Source: Craspedostauros australis (taxonomy: Eukaryota > Bacillariophyta > Bacillariophyceae > Mastogloiales > Achnanthaceae). From it: DNA of 64,000 nt. The notes under the pieces are model-generated. The model searched no databases and was not told the origin of the DNA. It saw nothing but the letters and a program-made list of their open reading frames with translations. Shown one piece after another: positions 32,702 through 42,573 of the stretch. The stretch spans positions 186,001 to 250,000 of the forward strand of contig JAMXDE010000004.1 of assembly GCA_026770025.1 (NCBI GenBank). The letters run 5' to 3'. Position 1 is the first letter of the stretch, and every line of letters starts with the position of its first letter. Both the position numbers and the translations under genes were made by a program.

Positions 32702-33778
32702 TCAAATCTGCACGACGTGACAGAAAGGTCCCATGTCAGAATGGAATGTTAGCCCTTGCCGCTTCCCAAATGTCCCGCACACCAGCGTGACGAACTTGGG
32801 ATCCAGCTGCATCGATTCCTTGTCCTCCATTTTCGATGATACGGACGACTCGGCCACTGTTGGTGCTTTAGAGGCATCCGGTTTCTGAGCCAAGTATTTG
32901 TCATGCCGCTTGTTGTGCGCTTCTAGCACCTTGCGCAGCTTCTTCTTGGCCGACTTTGTCAGCGCTTCATTCGTTGTGCGATTCGTCACGGGCAATCCGT
33001 TCTCATCGCGTTCCGCCGTGTACAGTCCTTGGTATTGCGCCGCATCTTCGAACAGTCGAGATGGCGGGATGGATGGATCCGGGATGGAGGACTTGGTCTT
33101 GTTTTGCGATGACAACGAGGAGGCCGTCATGGCGATGCCCCGGCACTGGCATTGCTGTTCGAGCAACATCGAACGCAAGCAGTCATTGAAGTGCTCGTAC
33201 AGCTCCTTGCCGAGATCCTTTTGAATCTGATGGTGATACTGGATCGATCTGCCCTGCGATTTGACTTTGGAAATGAGGTTGGCTTGCGGAACGATGATCA
33301 GGAACAGGAGCGGATGTACTCGTGTTGGATTGGCTGTCGTTTCTAATTTCTTGGCCATTTGCAGCAGACTCTGGGTGGTGGATCCATCACCCCAGGATCC
33401 AATCGTCACCACCGGCAAATTCAGCAATGTTCTGGCAGCCTGTTGCACAGTCTCGCGGTTGGCCGTCTTGGAGAAGCTGACGTAGGCCAGTATGCCGGTG
33501 GGCCGCAACGTCTCCTCTTGGTGCTGCTGCTGTTGTGCGTTTGCGTCTGCATCTTTCGATGCCGATGCCGATGACGCACCCAACAGAACCTCTTCCACGC
33601 TCTTCGGCGATGGCGGGTGTTCGCCAACCGTGACAACTCGCGATTCCTCCACCAACAAGCTACAACCGCGGAATCGTTGGATGACGAGATGCACCGCCGC
33701 AGCATCGGCATCGCCACCCTTCGTGTTTGTGCTTCTGCTGGCAACAGTGGAAGCCGGTGGTGGGCTTTCGTCAGCCAT
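32702..33778 (-). CDS. D-aminoacyl-tRNA deacylase 2 / ATD-like protein
   Basis: 358 residues on the minus strand, ATG at 33778 (MADESPPPAS). DTD-fold enzymes hydrolyse wrongly charged aminoacyl-tRNA. Visible core: VIQRFRGCSLLVEE (first strand), GILAYVSFSKTANRETV.AARTLLNLPVV, then FLIIVPQANLISK, SIQYHHQIQKDLGKELYEHF, and near the end CGTFGKRQGLTFHSDMGPFCHVVQI. These align with human DTD2 (GLVIYVCFFKGAD; IIPQATL; MQYHSNSGKEEGFELYSQF; HGTYGNRQVL; NGPFTHLIEF). The first catalytic-loop motif is PQANL rather than the SQFTL of classical DTD, and the second is MGPFC where others have NGPFT. Insertions absent from the human protein include a Gln/Ala loop near residue 75 and a Lys-rich helical segment (about 265-300, SAKKKLRKVLEAHNKRHDKY). 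Family assignment is strong; substrate is inferred. Confidence 0.8.
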   Translation of the reverse strand: MADESPPPASTVASRSTNTKGGDADAAAVHLVIQRFRGCSLLVEESRVVTVGEHPPSPKSVEEVLLGASSASASKDADANAQQQQHQEETLRPTGILAYVSFSKTANRETVQQAARTLLNLPVVTIGSWGDGSTTQSLLQMAKKLETTANPTRVHPLLFLIIVPQANLISKVKSQGRSIQYHHQIQKDLGKELYEHFNDCLRSMLLEQQCQCRGIAMTASSLSSQNKTKSSIPDPSIPPSRLFEDAAQYQGLYTAERDENGLPVTNRTTNEALTKSAKKKLRKVLEAHNKRHDKYLAQKPDASKAPTVAESSVSSKMEDKESMQLDPKFVTLVCGTFGKRQGLTFHSDMGPFCHVVQI

Positions 33779-35308
33779 GCTGTCCCTTGCAGAGCCGAGA
33801 GCGGGGAATGAATGTGATTTCAACGAGGCACTCGAACATGAAATTGGCGTTGTGCGCCTTATCGAATGATTGGTGTACGACCCGAGCGAGCGAGTTGACC
33901 AACCTGTTGTGGCACAGAGTGGCACTTTTTCCTCAATTTCAACAGAACCAAGCGCCAACAACAGAACCAGCAACTGTGCCAACAGCAACGGCAAGACATG
34001 TCATGGCTCATGGTGTGGTCTGGATTCAAGTCATCAGTAGCAGCATTGGCTCACATAAACATCCAATGCATTGTCGGAAATGGAGATTCAGCACATGCTG
34101 GACAGGTGCATCCGTGAGATCAAACACAGCAACTTCTTCCAAGACCAGCGGAACCAGGTGTTGGGGGATGTTCCTCAGTTTCCACTACACGCACCACAAC
34201 CAGCCACACCTGCTCATACCAATGCTCAAAGCGATGCGTTGCTGCCACAAACCGCAAGCAATGAGACAGAGGTACTGTCTCCTTGGATCCACCATTACTG
34301 AAATCATGTGCAATGACATCAGCAACTTCTTTCATTAATAGAGCCCAAATGTAATGGCTGAGGTCTTGTTGGCTGTGTAGTTAGCTGTGTGCAGAGGCTT
34401 GATTGGCAAGCAGGTCCAAACAAGAGTCTTCTGATCACAAGTAGTTGATTGAGAGTACTAATGATGGGTGAAGAAATGTGCAGATTATGAGTGTTATTGC
34501 TATATTTCTTCTCATTGAGGAGGATCTCCTGTGTTGCTCTAAATGACTGGGCATATGGGTTGTGTAGCCTGAGTACCATGGGAAGGGATCCTTTCGTCAA
34601 GGGGGAACAAGGAAAAGGGTGCTATTGATCAGTCCCATTGGGTGCTGGTCCCTTGCAAACTCAGTCTTGTTCCGTTGCTGAGATTTCGGCGGGAAAAGTT
34701 TTGGTGACCGAGGTCATCAGAACCCTCGGTTTTCCATGACCCGAGGATAAAAGGATTCCCTTAAATGACTGCCATCTGTTCCCAACTGCGGATTTAGTTG
34801 AGATGTGGGGTGGACCAACTGGAATGATATTGAGTTGGGGAACTAGTATTTTCCTTCACTAAGTTGGTTGCTAGTTTAGCTCTAGTAGTTGGCTGGTGAG
34901 AGGCATCTGCATTGTGATGAGCGCCAACACAGGCAGCAGCGTTGTCACGAGCGCTGTCATGGAAGGATATCTTGCCTGTGGAGATGCATTGGAGGACGCA
35001 TCGGATGCGCTTTGGTTGAAGGTTGAGAAATGGGATGGTTGTTTGGATGGGTTCAGTTCTATCTTGAGGGCCATCACCAGGGCATTGATGTTGGATTCCA
35101 GAGCTGATCAGTGTCTCAATGGAGGGGACAGTGATCATGAGGACTTGGGCATGTGCTTTGATTGGTTGTTGGTCGTCGCCCTGTCCACACAAGAAGATGG
35201 TGTCTGTCCTGTTCCCAGTTTGGAAAGATATGAGCTGGTCTTCTCCAATGCTGATGTTGGTCCTTATTAGAGCACTATTGTAAAATCACAAGGGGTGAGC
35301 AAAAGCAA
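33779..35308. other. Intergenic / repeat-like region, no assignable gene
   Basis: This stretch starts as the DTD2-like promoter side. Short frames such as 34071-34301 (plus) have no motif. From about 34300 to 35280 composition changes, and both strands show short protein-like frames interrupted by stops (for example 34794-35192 and 34871-35077, minus), suggesting a decayed element or gene I cannot name. Confidence 0.4.
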
Positions 35309-35381
35309 AGTACCATGCCGGGATTTGAACCCGGAACCTCAGTTAGAATTATTGGTGCTCTACCGTTGAGCTACAGGCGAT
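35309..35381 (-). tRNA. tRNA-like pol III unit, possibly tRNA-Arg(UCU) pseudogene
   Basis: The minus strand carries a perfect A box (TAGCTCAACGG) and B box (GGTTCAAATCC). The T arm is flawless (CCGGG/CCCGG) and the D arm is good (GCTC/GAGC). A candidate anticodon loop ATTCTAA would read UCU (Arg), but the anticodon stem hardly pairs and only about four of seven acceptor positions match. A TTTT tract suited to pol III termination lies about 20 bp downstream (near 35300). This looks like a decayed tRNA or the head of a tRNA-derived SINE rather than a working tRNA. Confidence 0.5.
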
Positions 35382-35892
35382 GCGATTGCTGAACCGAACA
35401 CAAGTGAAATTTATAGATAGTGGGGGCTACGGGAGTAACGTACTTCACACTATTCAATTTTGTGCTGATAGTCCTCTTGTGGCTACTGTGTTTGTGTTCA
35501 TTCTCTTGCTTCTCCTGCTTCAACTGCTGTCTCAACTGTTGTTGCAGTTGTTCATTCTCTTGCTCCTTCCGCTTCAACCGCTGTTGCAATGACTGTTGCC
35601 ATTATTCATTCTCTTCCTTGTTTTGTTGCAAGCTTTGTTGCAGTTGTGGGTTGTGGTGACTTGGACGCTTCATGACCAATCTCTTTATTTCGGTGTCAAG
35701 GTCTGCATCGATCAAATTGAGGGGTGTTTTGTTGTCAGTGTTTGAGATGTCGATATTGGCATTGGCTGATTTGATGAGGTACTCGATACACTACAGCTTG
35801 CCGTTCATGCATGCATCATGAAGAGGAGTGTCGCCATCTTTGTCTTTGCAGTCGATGTTCGCCTCACATGATTCGATGAGGTACTTCACACA
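35371..35892 (-). pseudogene. Ankyrin-repeat pseudogene, 3' part
   Basis: The minus strand, read from 35892, encodes about two ankyrin repeats (VKYLIESCEANIDCKDKDG, TPLHDACMNGKL, CIEYLIKSANANIDI, NKTPLNLIDADLDTEI). A Gln/Glu/Lys-rich coiled coil follows (QQRLKRKEQENEQLQQQLR). Two in-frame stops interrupt it: a TAG at 35793-35791, where the repeat consensus has Glu (GKLE), and a TAA at 35604-35602 before the coiled coil. The 5' end is cut off mid-repeat where an LTR-like end (TGTCAGGAAT) begins at 35893. It resembles the fragment at 42574-42947, which ends where this one begins in the repeat. Confidence 0.75.
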
Positions 35893-36020
35893 TGTCAGGA
35901 ATCGGGTGTTCTGAAACACCGAATTGCCGTACCTCCCAATGGTAGGGAATCGAGCGTTGTAAAATTATATATTACCGCACCTCACACCTTGGATCTTTGT
36001 GACAGAAAATGTGAGCTACA
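35893..36020 (-). repeat. LTR-like terminal fragment
   Basis: About 130 bp matching 41687-41815 in the same orientation, beginning TGTCAGGAATYGGGTGTT. The similarity ends near aaaatgtgag. Both copies contain a GGTGTT/AACACC hairpin just inside the end. In the orientation of the LTR-like element at 41687-42573 this is the 3' terminus. It directly abuts the truncated ankyrin fragment. Confidence 0.65.
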
Positions 36021-36672
36021 CGCGTCTTGCGGTGGAGAACGCCATGTGCCGAATGTGAACTGGACCATGACGTTCGTGACCTCAATGCGGGAACAGGAAT
36101 CACACGTGTATGTCGCAGGGGGCAGGGATGTTGGATTTGTGACCAACATCATGGCACATGTGACCACGGCCCCCATATCACAACGAACAAGAAAAAGGTA
36201 TTCGATACTGCCCAATGCCACAAAATGTGAGATGGCCTGTGAACGAATCACTGATGACAAACCAGCAAAGGATTGGTGAAGCTTCGGTGAAGTATTGGAG
36301 ATGATCAGAGATGTGCAATGATGAGAAGCTGAGAAAGCAATCATCCAAGTTCTTCTTGTGAAGCATGGAAGACTGTGATCCGATCGAATCGGATGAGCCA
36401 GGTGATGCCTGTGATTCAGCGATGTCTATGCCAACAAAACTATTGGAGGGAGGACAACGTGCTTGTGTGCATGGATATGGGGTACTTGGTGGTACATGCA
36501 TGTCCATGATGAATTCGTGATGAATGCAAGATGGATGCCTGCTAGACCAGCAGATGGACCCATGGAGATCTCAGGAGGAGATCGAACTTTGCAATTGAGA
36601 GCAATGAAGAGCTCACAGTTCAGAGAAGTAGATTCTAACAAACGATTAGCTTTCTCCTATTACTACCACCCC
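36021..36672. other. Unassigned sequence between LTR fragments
   Basis: This stretch has no similarity to the neighbouring LTR copies that I can see. A plus-strand frame (36027-36230) has spaced Cys/His residues (CAECELDHD, CWICDQHHGTCDHG) but is too short to assign. Confidence 0.35.
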
Positions 36673-37485
36673 TGTCGAGATGTACATGTGAGTATATGTC
36701 GAGATGTACGTGTATATGTGCATCGTTCACCTGCTACTCTCTCATACGCACTTGGACGGTATAACTACATTCGTGTTGATAGTATGCTGTGATTCGTCAG
36801 AATTACAGTGGAAATGGAACACACGAAAAGAAGCAGAATTTCTGGAGGAAATTTGCAATCGACGATTTCTGAGAGAATTGGAAATATCGTCCGTCCATCC
36901 ATCAATGGAGACGTATGGTACCAAGCAAATCTTGAGGTACCTCCCAACTAAACCTCAGATGACAATATCATCTGACAGACAATTGCATCACCAATGGAAC
37001 GTGTCATCTGGAGAGCAGAAGGACGCTTACTGATGTTGACAGGATGTCATCATGTCACCACATCGACATCTGTCTCCAGGTCAGAGCAGGAGGCAAAGAT
37101 CCAATGACCAAAGGGCATCAAGATCATGGATACGAGAGGTGAAGTTCAAATGGTAAGTACTCATGGAGTAGGAACCAGTATTGAAAGAACGGAGCGTCGA
37201 ATGCAGAGTACTCATCGAATGCGAAGTATTGTGTAGCACAAGTACACAATATTGAGATAGAGAGAGCGAATACGAAGAGTAGCAAGAGAGCATCTCGCAC
37301 ACTGACTCATAGTCGGAGACCCAATCTACAAGACAGTCAAACGCGCCGAGAGCATTGGGCAAGAGAGAGGACACCGAGAGTATCGGAGTCTCAATGTAAT
37401 GAAATAGCAAACAGAACAACTATCAACCAACACCGTCTTCCACGATCGTAGGCTTCCAATCACGAAACTTGCCAACACACCCCAG
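36673..37485 (+). repeat. Diverged copia-type LTR relic (plus orientation)
   Basis: Starts TGTCGAGATGTAC, with the first 24 bp tandemly duplicated. It matches the reverse complement of 42573 down to about 41830 over roughly 800 bp, with many substitutions and gaps. A central part (cttcccaactaaacct-like words, then ATGGAA.GTG and GACATC..GTC) is shared in the same order with the LTRs of the young copia element at 43821. It is an old fossil LTR; no internal region is attached. Confidence 0.6.
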
Positions 37486-38758
37486 ATTTCCAACATGTGC
37501 CAACAAATATTCCTGATGGCATGCAAGTGTGACTGATGCATACACATCCAAGTACACCTATTCCAATACTAGCATGTCAATGAGGATGGTTGCTGTGTCG
37601 ATGAACGCAAGTCTGGCATGTTTGCAAGAAAAGCGCTCAGGAACGCTATCCCAAGTCTTATTGCTTATGCTGGAGATGGATAAGAGTGAAGAGAGTGTAT
37701 GGGTTTGTGTCGAGCACTTTCGAACTTCTCAACTGACGAGGAAACCTCGGCAGCGAACGACAAGTCGCTGAGAACGCAGATGCCAAAGCAGCGAAGCATA
37801 AAATTCAACAATAGAGAGTGTTTTTCACATATATGAAATGGCAAATTCATTTGAAGATTGTTCAATAGTAGCAAACGCAACGGAGGGTAGTAGACTCAAC
37901 ATGATAGAGGGATAGACTTACGAGCACTGATGCAGTGCCACAGCGGAACTGCTCGAGCAATCGTTTGTTCGCGAAACGCTCAGAACTTGATTCCTCCGAA
38001 CAACTTTTTCCTGATTCCGAAGCAAACCAAACCCGTGTCACATCTCTGTCTTCGTGGTGGCCGAAGTCGGGAAGCGACTACTTGCGAGAATTCTCTAATG
38101 ACTTGTTCCAACAGAGTCGTCGTACGGTGTTGGAGAAAAAACCTGATTCGCCTCCCAAATCCCAAAATGAGCTGGTTTGCGCGTTTGACTCTTGCGAGAA
38201 ACTTGTTCTTGGCGATTTTTCACAGAAAAACGGGACTTCGGACAGCGTCATTGGTGATTTATTTGGCAGGGGTTCCGTTCCACGCGTCTGACTTGTTTTC
38301 TGGCGTCATAAAGAATTAGGTAATCATACATTACACTTATATTTGATTGTCGTCCACGAGTATCCACAGATTCAATACAAAATCATGGCAGTGGCGTGAC
38401 ACAACAAGGCGGGGTGGACACGACATAACGTTATTTTGTTCATTCCCCCCAACTGTAGCGACTACTATTATTTTAAGATGTGAGTCATGTCGTGGGCTCA
38501 GATGGCCAGCGCGAGGGCATTGAAAAAACGTCTTCGAGAATCGCATTTTTGAGCGAGCCCGTTGAGTCGCTCCTTGCCTGTAGAGGCAAGCCGCGTCGGC
38601 CACGAGCGGGGGAAATCATTTGGGACACTGCATGCCTCTTGCTTCAATGCAAACAGAGCCCGTTGGAAGCAATCATCATAAAGCGAGCGGCCGCACAATC
38701 GGAAAGCAGACTTGATGGCAAATCAACAAGCGCATGGCCGCAGACACCACATCAAGCA
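37486..38758. other. Intergenic region with one short dispersed repeat
   Basis: About 60 bp from 37506 (caacaaatattcctgatggc and onward) recur at 50936. The rest, including overlapping frames at 37930-38319, has no recognisable gene. The last 250 bp lead into the glycosyltransferase gene. Confidence 0.4.
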
Positions 38759-39979
38759 ATGCCAACACCACCCATGCCATCCTCACTGTCCACAATGGCG
38801 AGCAAGCGACGCAAGGTAATCCCTCTGTTTGCAAAAGTGATCGCATTCTTACTTGGCTTCACGATGGCCTTTACGCGCAGCCCCATGGTCCGGCTTCCCA
38901 CGACAACGATGACAGCGAATGAGATGACACCTGTATTGGAAGGTCAATCACAGCAGAGCAGTAGTGGTGGCAGTGGTGACACAGGGACTGCAGGATCGGC
39001 TTCGTCACACATTGATACACAGCAGCATCAGCAGCAACAACAACAGTCAAGCCCGACGAAGATGATCGAAGTACAGAACACGCACGCGAAGCTCCCATCG
39101 GCCACAAATCTGCTGCCGCGACCGAATCCGCCGCCCTACGACGACTCCGACATCATCAAGCTCTCGCCCGATCTCATCACGAGCGAGAACACCGTCGTCA
39201 CGGCCTACTTTCGCGTGGTATCCAAACATAAGCCCGAGAAGTACACGACATGGATGGCCAACATGCTGAGTCTGCAGGATGCCATGATAATCTTCACGTC
39301 GCCCGACCTCGTCGATCAGATTCAACAGATGCGACAGCATGCGCGCAACCGCACCGTCATCGTGCCGCTCACGTTGCAGGATCTGCCGATTGGTAAGCTG
39401 CATACGGCCGACTTTTGGCAGACTCAGTTGGACCGCGATCCGGAACGGCGCATCCATCGCTCGTACGAACTGTTCTGGATTTGGCTGTCCAAATCATGGT
39501 GGGTCATGGAAGCTATCCGTCTCAATATCTTCGACAGCGACCTCTTCGTATGGTCCGACATCGGATGCTTCCGTGATCTCCGATACAACAACGAAACCAT
39601 GATTCTGCATCGCGACGTCGTGCCGAAAAACGAGATGATGCAGATGGCGCATAAAACGCCGAATCCGCCGCAGTCCGAAACGCTGTTCAATGACAAATAC
39701 CACCACAAGGACAACTTTTATCACAGCGGATCGCAGATGGTGGCGTACATCGAGACGTGGAAGACGTTCTATCGGTACTTCCTCGAGACGATCGATGCCT
39801 TTTTGGAGCGAAACATGATCATCGTCGAAGATCAGGCCATCCTGCAGTCAGTGTGCCTCACTTATCCCGAAATCTGCGCGTACATACCGTTCAAGGAGGT
39901 GCCGGATAACAACTACTTCGGGTTGCGATATGTGCTGCACTATGGTGGGGAATACAACCTGTGGAGGAAACTTGAGTGA
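38759..39979 (+). CDS. HtrL/YibB-type glycosyltransferase-like protein
   Basis: A single-exon gene of 406 residues from the ATG at 38759; an alternative start in better context is at 38795 (MASKRRKV). A short basic N-terminus and one hydrophobic helix (VIPLFAKVIAFLLGFTMAF) give type II membrane topology, typical of Golgi enzymes. A Gly/Ser/Gln stem follows. Residues about 135-400 match the HtrL_YibB family: VVTAYFRV, YTTWMANML, AMIIFTSPDLV, ERRIHRSYELFWIWLSKSWW, DSDLFVWSDIGCFRD, and VEDQAILQSVC near the end. WSDIGCFRD resembles the acidic metal/sugar-nucleotide site of GT-A enzymes. The acceptor and donor are unknown. It is the only intact host gene inside the repeat-rich 34-51 kb region. Confidence 0.8.
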   Translation: MPTPPMPSSLSTMASKRRKVIPLFAKVIAFLLGFTMAFTRSPMVRLPTTTMTANEMTPVLEGQSQQSSSGGSGDTGTAGSASSHIDTQQHQQQQQQSSPTKMIEVQNTHAKLPSATNLLPRPNPPPYDDSDIIKLSPDLITSENTVVTAYFRVVSKHKPEKYTTWMANMLSLQDAMIIFTSPDLVDQIQQMRQHARNRTVIVPLTLQDLPIGKLHTADFWQTQLDRDPERRIHRSYELFWIWLSKSWWVMEAIRLNIFDSDLFVWSDIGCFRDLRYNNETMILHRDVVPKNEMMQMAHKTPNPPQSETLFNDKYHHKDNFYHSGSQMVAYIETWKTFYRYFLETIDAFLERNMIIVEDQAILQSVCLTYPEICAYIPFKEVPDNNYFGLRYVLHYGGEYNLWRKLE

Positions 39980-40359
39980 TGTTTCTGTTGACACGGATGC
40001 TATCAGATGAATGGTGTATCACATGTACCATCCAAGTAAAGGACTCTATACCATACCAGAATGGGGCGTGTCTCTCTCTCCACGCATTCGCCACTCAAAC
40101 TTCAAATATTCTGTAGAGCAGCCATTTCGCCTAACACCGTGGAGCAGGGCAATGGTTTGTTGACAGGAGAGTAGATCACCATATCATAGTCGTACCATGC
40201 CATGCCATGCCATGCTCCCATCGATATCTGTATCCAGTCCACCCCCAAGCCATGAGCGTTCTGATGGTTTCTTTAACGTTTCGTCTGGTCAAATATACTG
40301 CTCCTGAATACACCGATCGCATCGTACATACTGCGCGTTTTTCCCAATTTCTTGCTCTT
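39980..40359. other. Convergent intergenic spacer
   Basis: 380 bp between the glycosyltransferase (plus) and the PRMT5 remnant (minus). It contains a four-unit run of catgc/ccatg words near 40196-40212. No gene is seen. Confidence 0.4.
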
Positions 40360-41686
40360 CTACATGGACACATAGCTCGACCGCCCATTGCAATTGTGAA
40401 TGGGCGTCATTGCCAACAATTCTTGATGTCGGTGCACACGTGCGCACCATTCATGCCACACCTTGCCACGCAATGCCTTTCTCCGCATCTTGACCGTGAC
40501 CGTGGAGCGGGCTGGAACGAGGAGCGGCTCGCGGAATGGAAAGTACAGCGGGAACCACGAGAGAATGCCCGTGGAGAAGTTGTGCGGTGCGATGGAGATG
40601 ATGGATGATTTGCCTGCCTTGTTTTCGTACAGGACGGCCAAGTAGGAGCCCCGCAGACCGTGCAGATTCACCAGTGTTTACATTCCCTGCGTGCATTGGC
40701 TCATGATGCCACTGCGAGGGTGGAGTCCAGCGTGAAATCCAGGGTCGCCATGCGCCCCTTGTTCGTGATGTTGGTGGGATGCTCGAATGTCCAGCAGTTC
40801 TGTCCCGCATGCGTCTGGCTGGCAGTGTGAGATCGGACAACGTAGGGCGTTTCCATGGCACGTTGCAGGCCGGTGGAGTGCCCACCCTGCTTGGGATACT
40901 CGGCCTGGTGCTTGACCTGGGAATGCGATTTCATGGACGACACCGGCGCCAACGAGGCAGTGTATCTGGTTGGAATGGAGATGGTGGTCTCCTTGCAGCA
41001 TTGCGACGCAAGCAGCGGATCGAGACACTCCGGCGACAATTCGTTGTCACCGAGCGGCCCCGGCAGCTCAGACACGACGATATCGATACTGTTACCTCCG
41101 ATCTTGTCCTTCGTAAGACCTTTCGCATCCGAATAGACGACGGCGACGATTCCTCTCCGCAGCGGATCCTGCTGCGCCATGCTCTCCAGGTGGAGCACGG
41201 CCAATGGATTCTTCTCCACAGCGAAGACCCTGAGGGAGATATGCGATGGCGGGCTGAGATCGAGGTAGGCCTTGATGGAGGACGTGACGAGAGGACCGCG
41301 TCCCGACCCCGCCACGGCGATGATGATCTGCCGCGGTGATCCGGGAGGCACGTGCTGCAATCCCTCCTACAGGGCCAGGAAGACGGCGTCCTGATATCTC
41401 ACGCACTTGATGGGATCCTTCTCGAAGGTCTCGTATATGGAGAACTCCAAATGATCTCGCAGCGGTTCGAGGGGACGTCGCAGACTATCGAGGTAGGGGT
41501 TTTCGACTATGGAGCCGTCGGAGTCGAGCTCCTTGAGTTCCTTCTTGCCGCGGATGTATGGCAGGTACTGCAAGTAGGTGAGACAACTGGTGGAGCTGGC
41601 AGTGGCCGAGGCGGTGGGATCCGGATGCAGGGAGGGTCCCTCGAGCACGATGCGCAGCGTGCGACCGATGCGCTTGAGGACCTCTG
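40360..41686 (-). pseudogene. PRMT5: PRMT5 (protein arginine methyltransferase 5) pseudogene
   Basis: PRMT5 makes symmetric dimethylarginine. On the minus strand the catalytic half is recognisable: SCLTYLQYLPYI and YETFEKDPIK (with the PRMT5-specific Phe), then AVAGSGRGPLV (SAM motif I), VFAVEKNPLAV, VSELPGPLGDNELSPECLD (double-Glu loop retained), ETPYVVRSH, and the C-terminal beta barrel GILSWFPLYFPFREPL, VWHEWCARV, ending SYVSM. Damage: the N-terminal TIM barrel (roughly 250 residues) is absent because an LTR-like repeat begins at 41687; an in-frame TAG at 41369-41367 replaces a conserved Leu; and the frame changes between about 40670 and 40720. No intron explains the TAG, because conserved residues flank it closely. 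Another working copy presumably exists elsewhere. Confidence 0.85.
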
Positions 41687-42000
41687 TGTCAGGAATTGGG
41701 TGTTGTGGAACACCGGATTGTCGCACCTCCCAATGGTGTTAGGAATCGAATGTTGTGAAACACTAGATTGCCGCACCCGTTGTTCGATTTTTGTGAGCAT
41801 CAAAATGTGAGGTGCATATGTTGGCAATTTCTGCTCACGGATACTCTTGCGATCGCTGAAGATGGTGATGGTTGTTATGATGTCAATTACTATGCATTAC
41901 ATTGCTAGTCCGATGCTCTCGGAGTCTCTGTTTGGTCTGTCCCATGCTCTCGGTGTCTCCCAACTATGAGTCGGCATGCAAGATGCTCTCTTGCTACTAC

Positions 42001-42039
<39 letters not shown>

Positions 42040-42573
42040 ATTGCAGGTTTGTACCATGTGATATTCTGTACTTGATATGTACTCCATATTTGATACATAC
42101 TCCATTGTCTCATCCGAACCTCTTCTTGTATATTCACGATCTTGATGTCACTCTGGTCATTGATTCTTCGCCTTCTTGATCTGATGTGGAGACAGATGTC
42201 AATGTGGTGGCATGATGACATCCTGTTGACATCAGCTGTAGCCTTCCACAGTCCTTCAGATTCCATATTCCATTGATGAGGCAATGGTCTGGAAAGGATA
42301 TCGTTGTTTGAGGTCGAGTTGTGAAATACATCGATCCTTGCTCAATCCCATGCGTTTGTGTTGGTTGATGGACAGACAGGATTCCTGATGCTCTCACACA
42401 TCATTGTTCACAAATTTCCTTCAGAAATTCTGATTTTTTTGTGCGTCTGATTTTGTGATGCGATTTCGACAATCACAGTTCACTATCAACAGGAATGTAG
42501 TTGTACCGTCTGTATGTAGAGTATAAGAGAATAGCGGGTGAGCAATGCACATACACATATGCACATCCCGACA
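41687..42573 (-). repeat. LTR-like element, 887 bp
   Basis: In minus orientation it begins TGTCGGGATGTGCAT and ends TTCCTGACA, i.e. TG...CA. It is homologous to 36673-37485 (inverted relative to it), and its 3' end matches 35893-36020. A 30-bp TC microsatellite lies at 42007-42036. The flanks do not share a target duplication: one side is PRMT5 remnant, the other an ankyrin remnant. It is a fossil LTR left after recombination. Confidence 0.65.

Noticed and set aside
41997-42036. TC microsatellite as a regulatory element
   Set aside because: It lies inside a fossil LTR and is a plain dinucleotide repeat. A second one at 51102 is likewise outside any gene.
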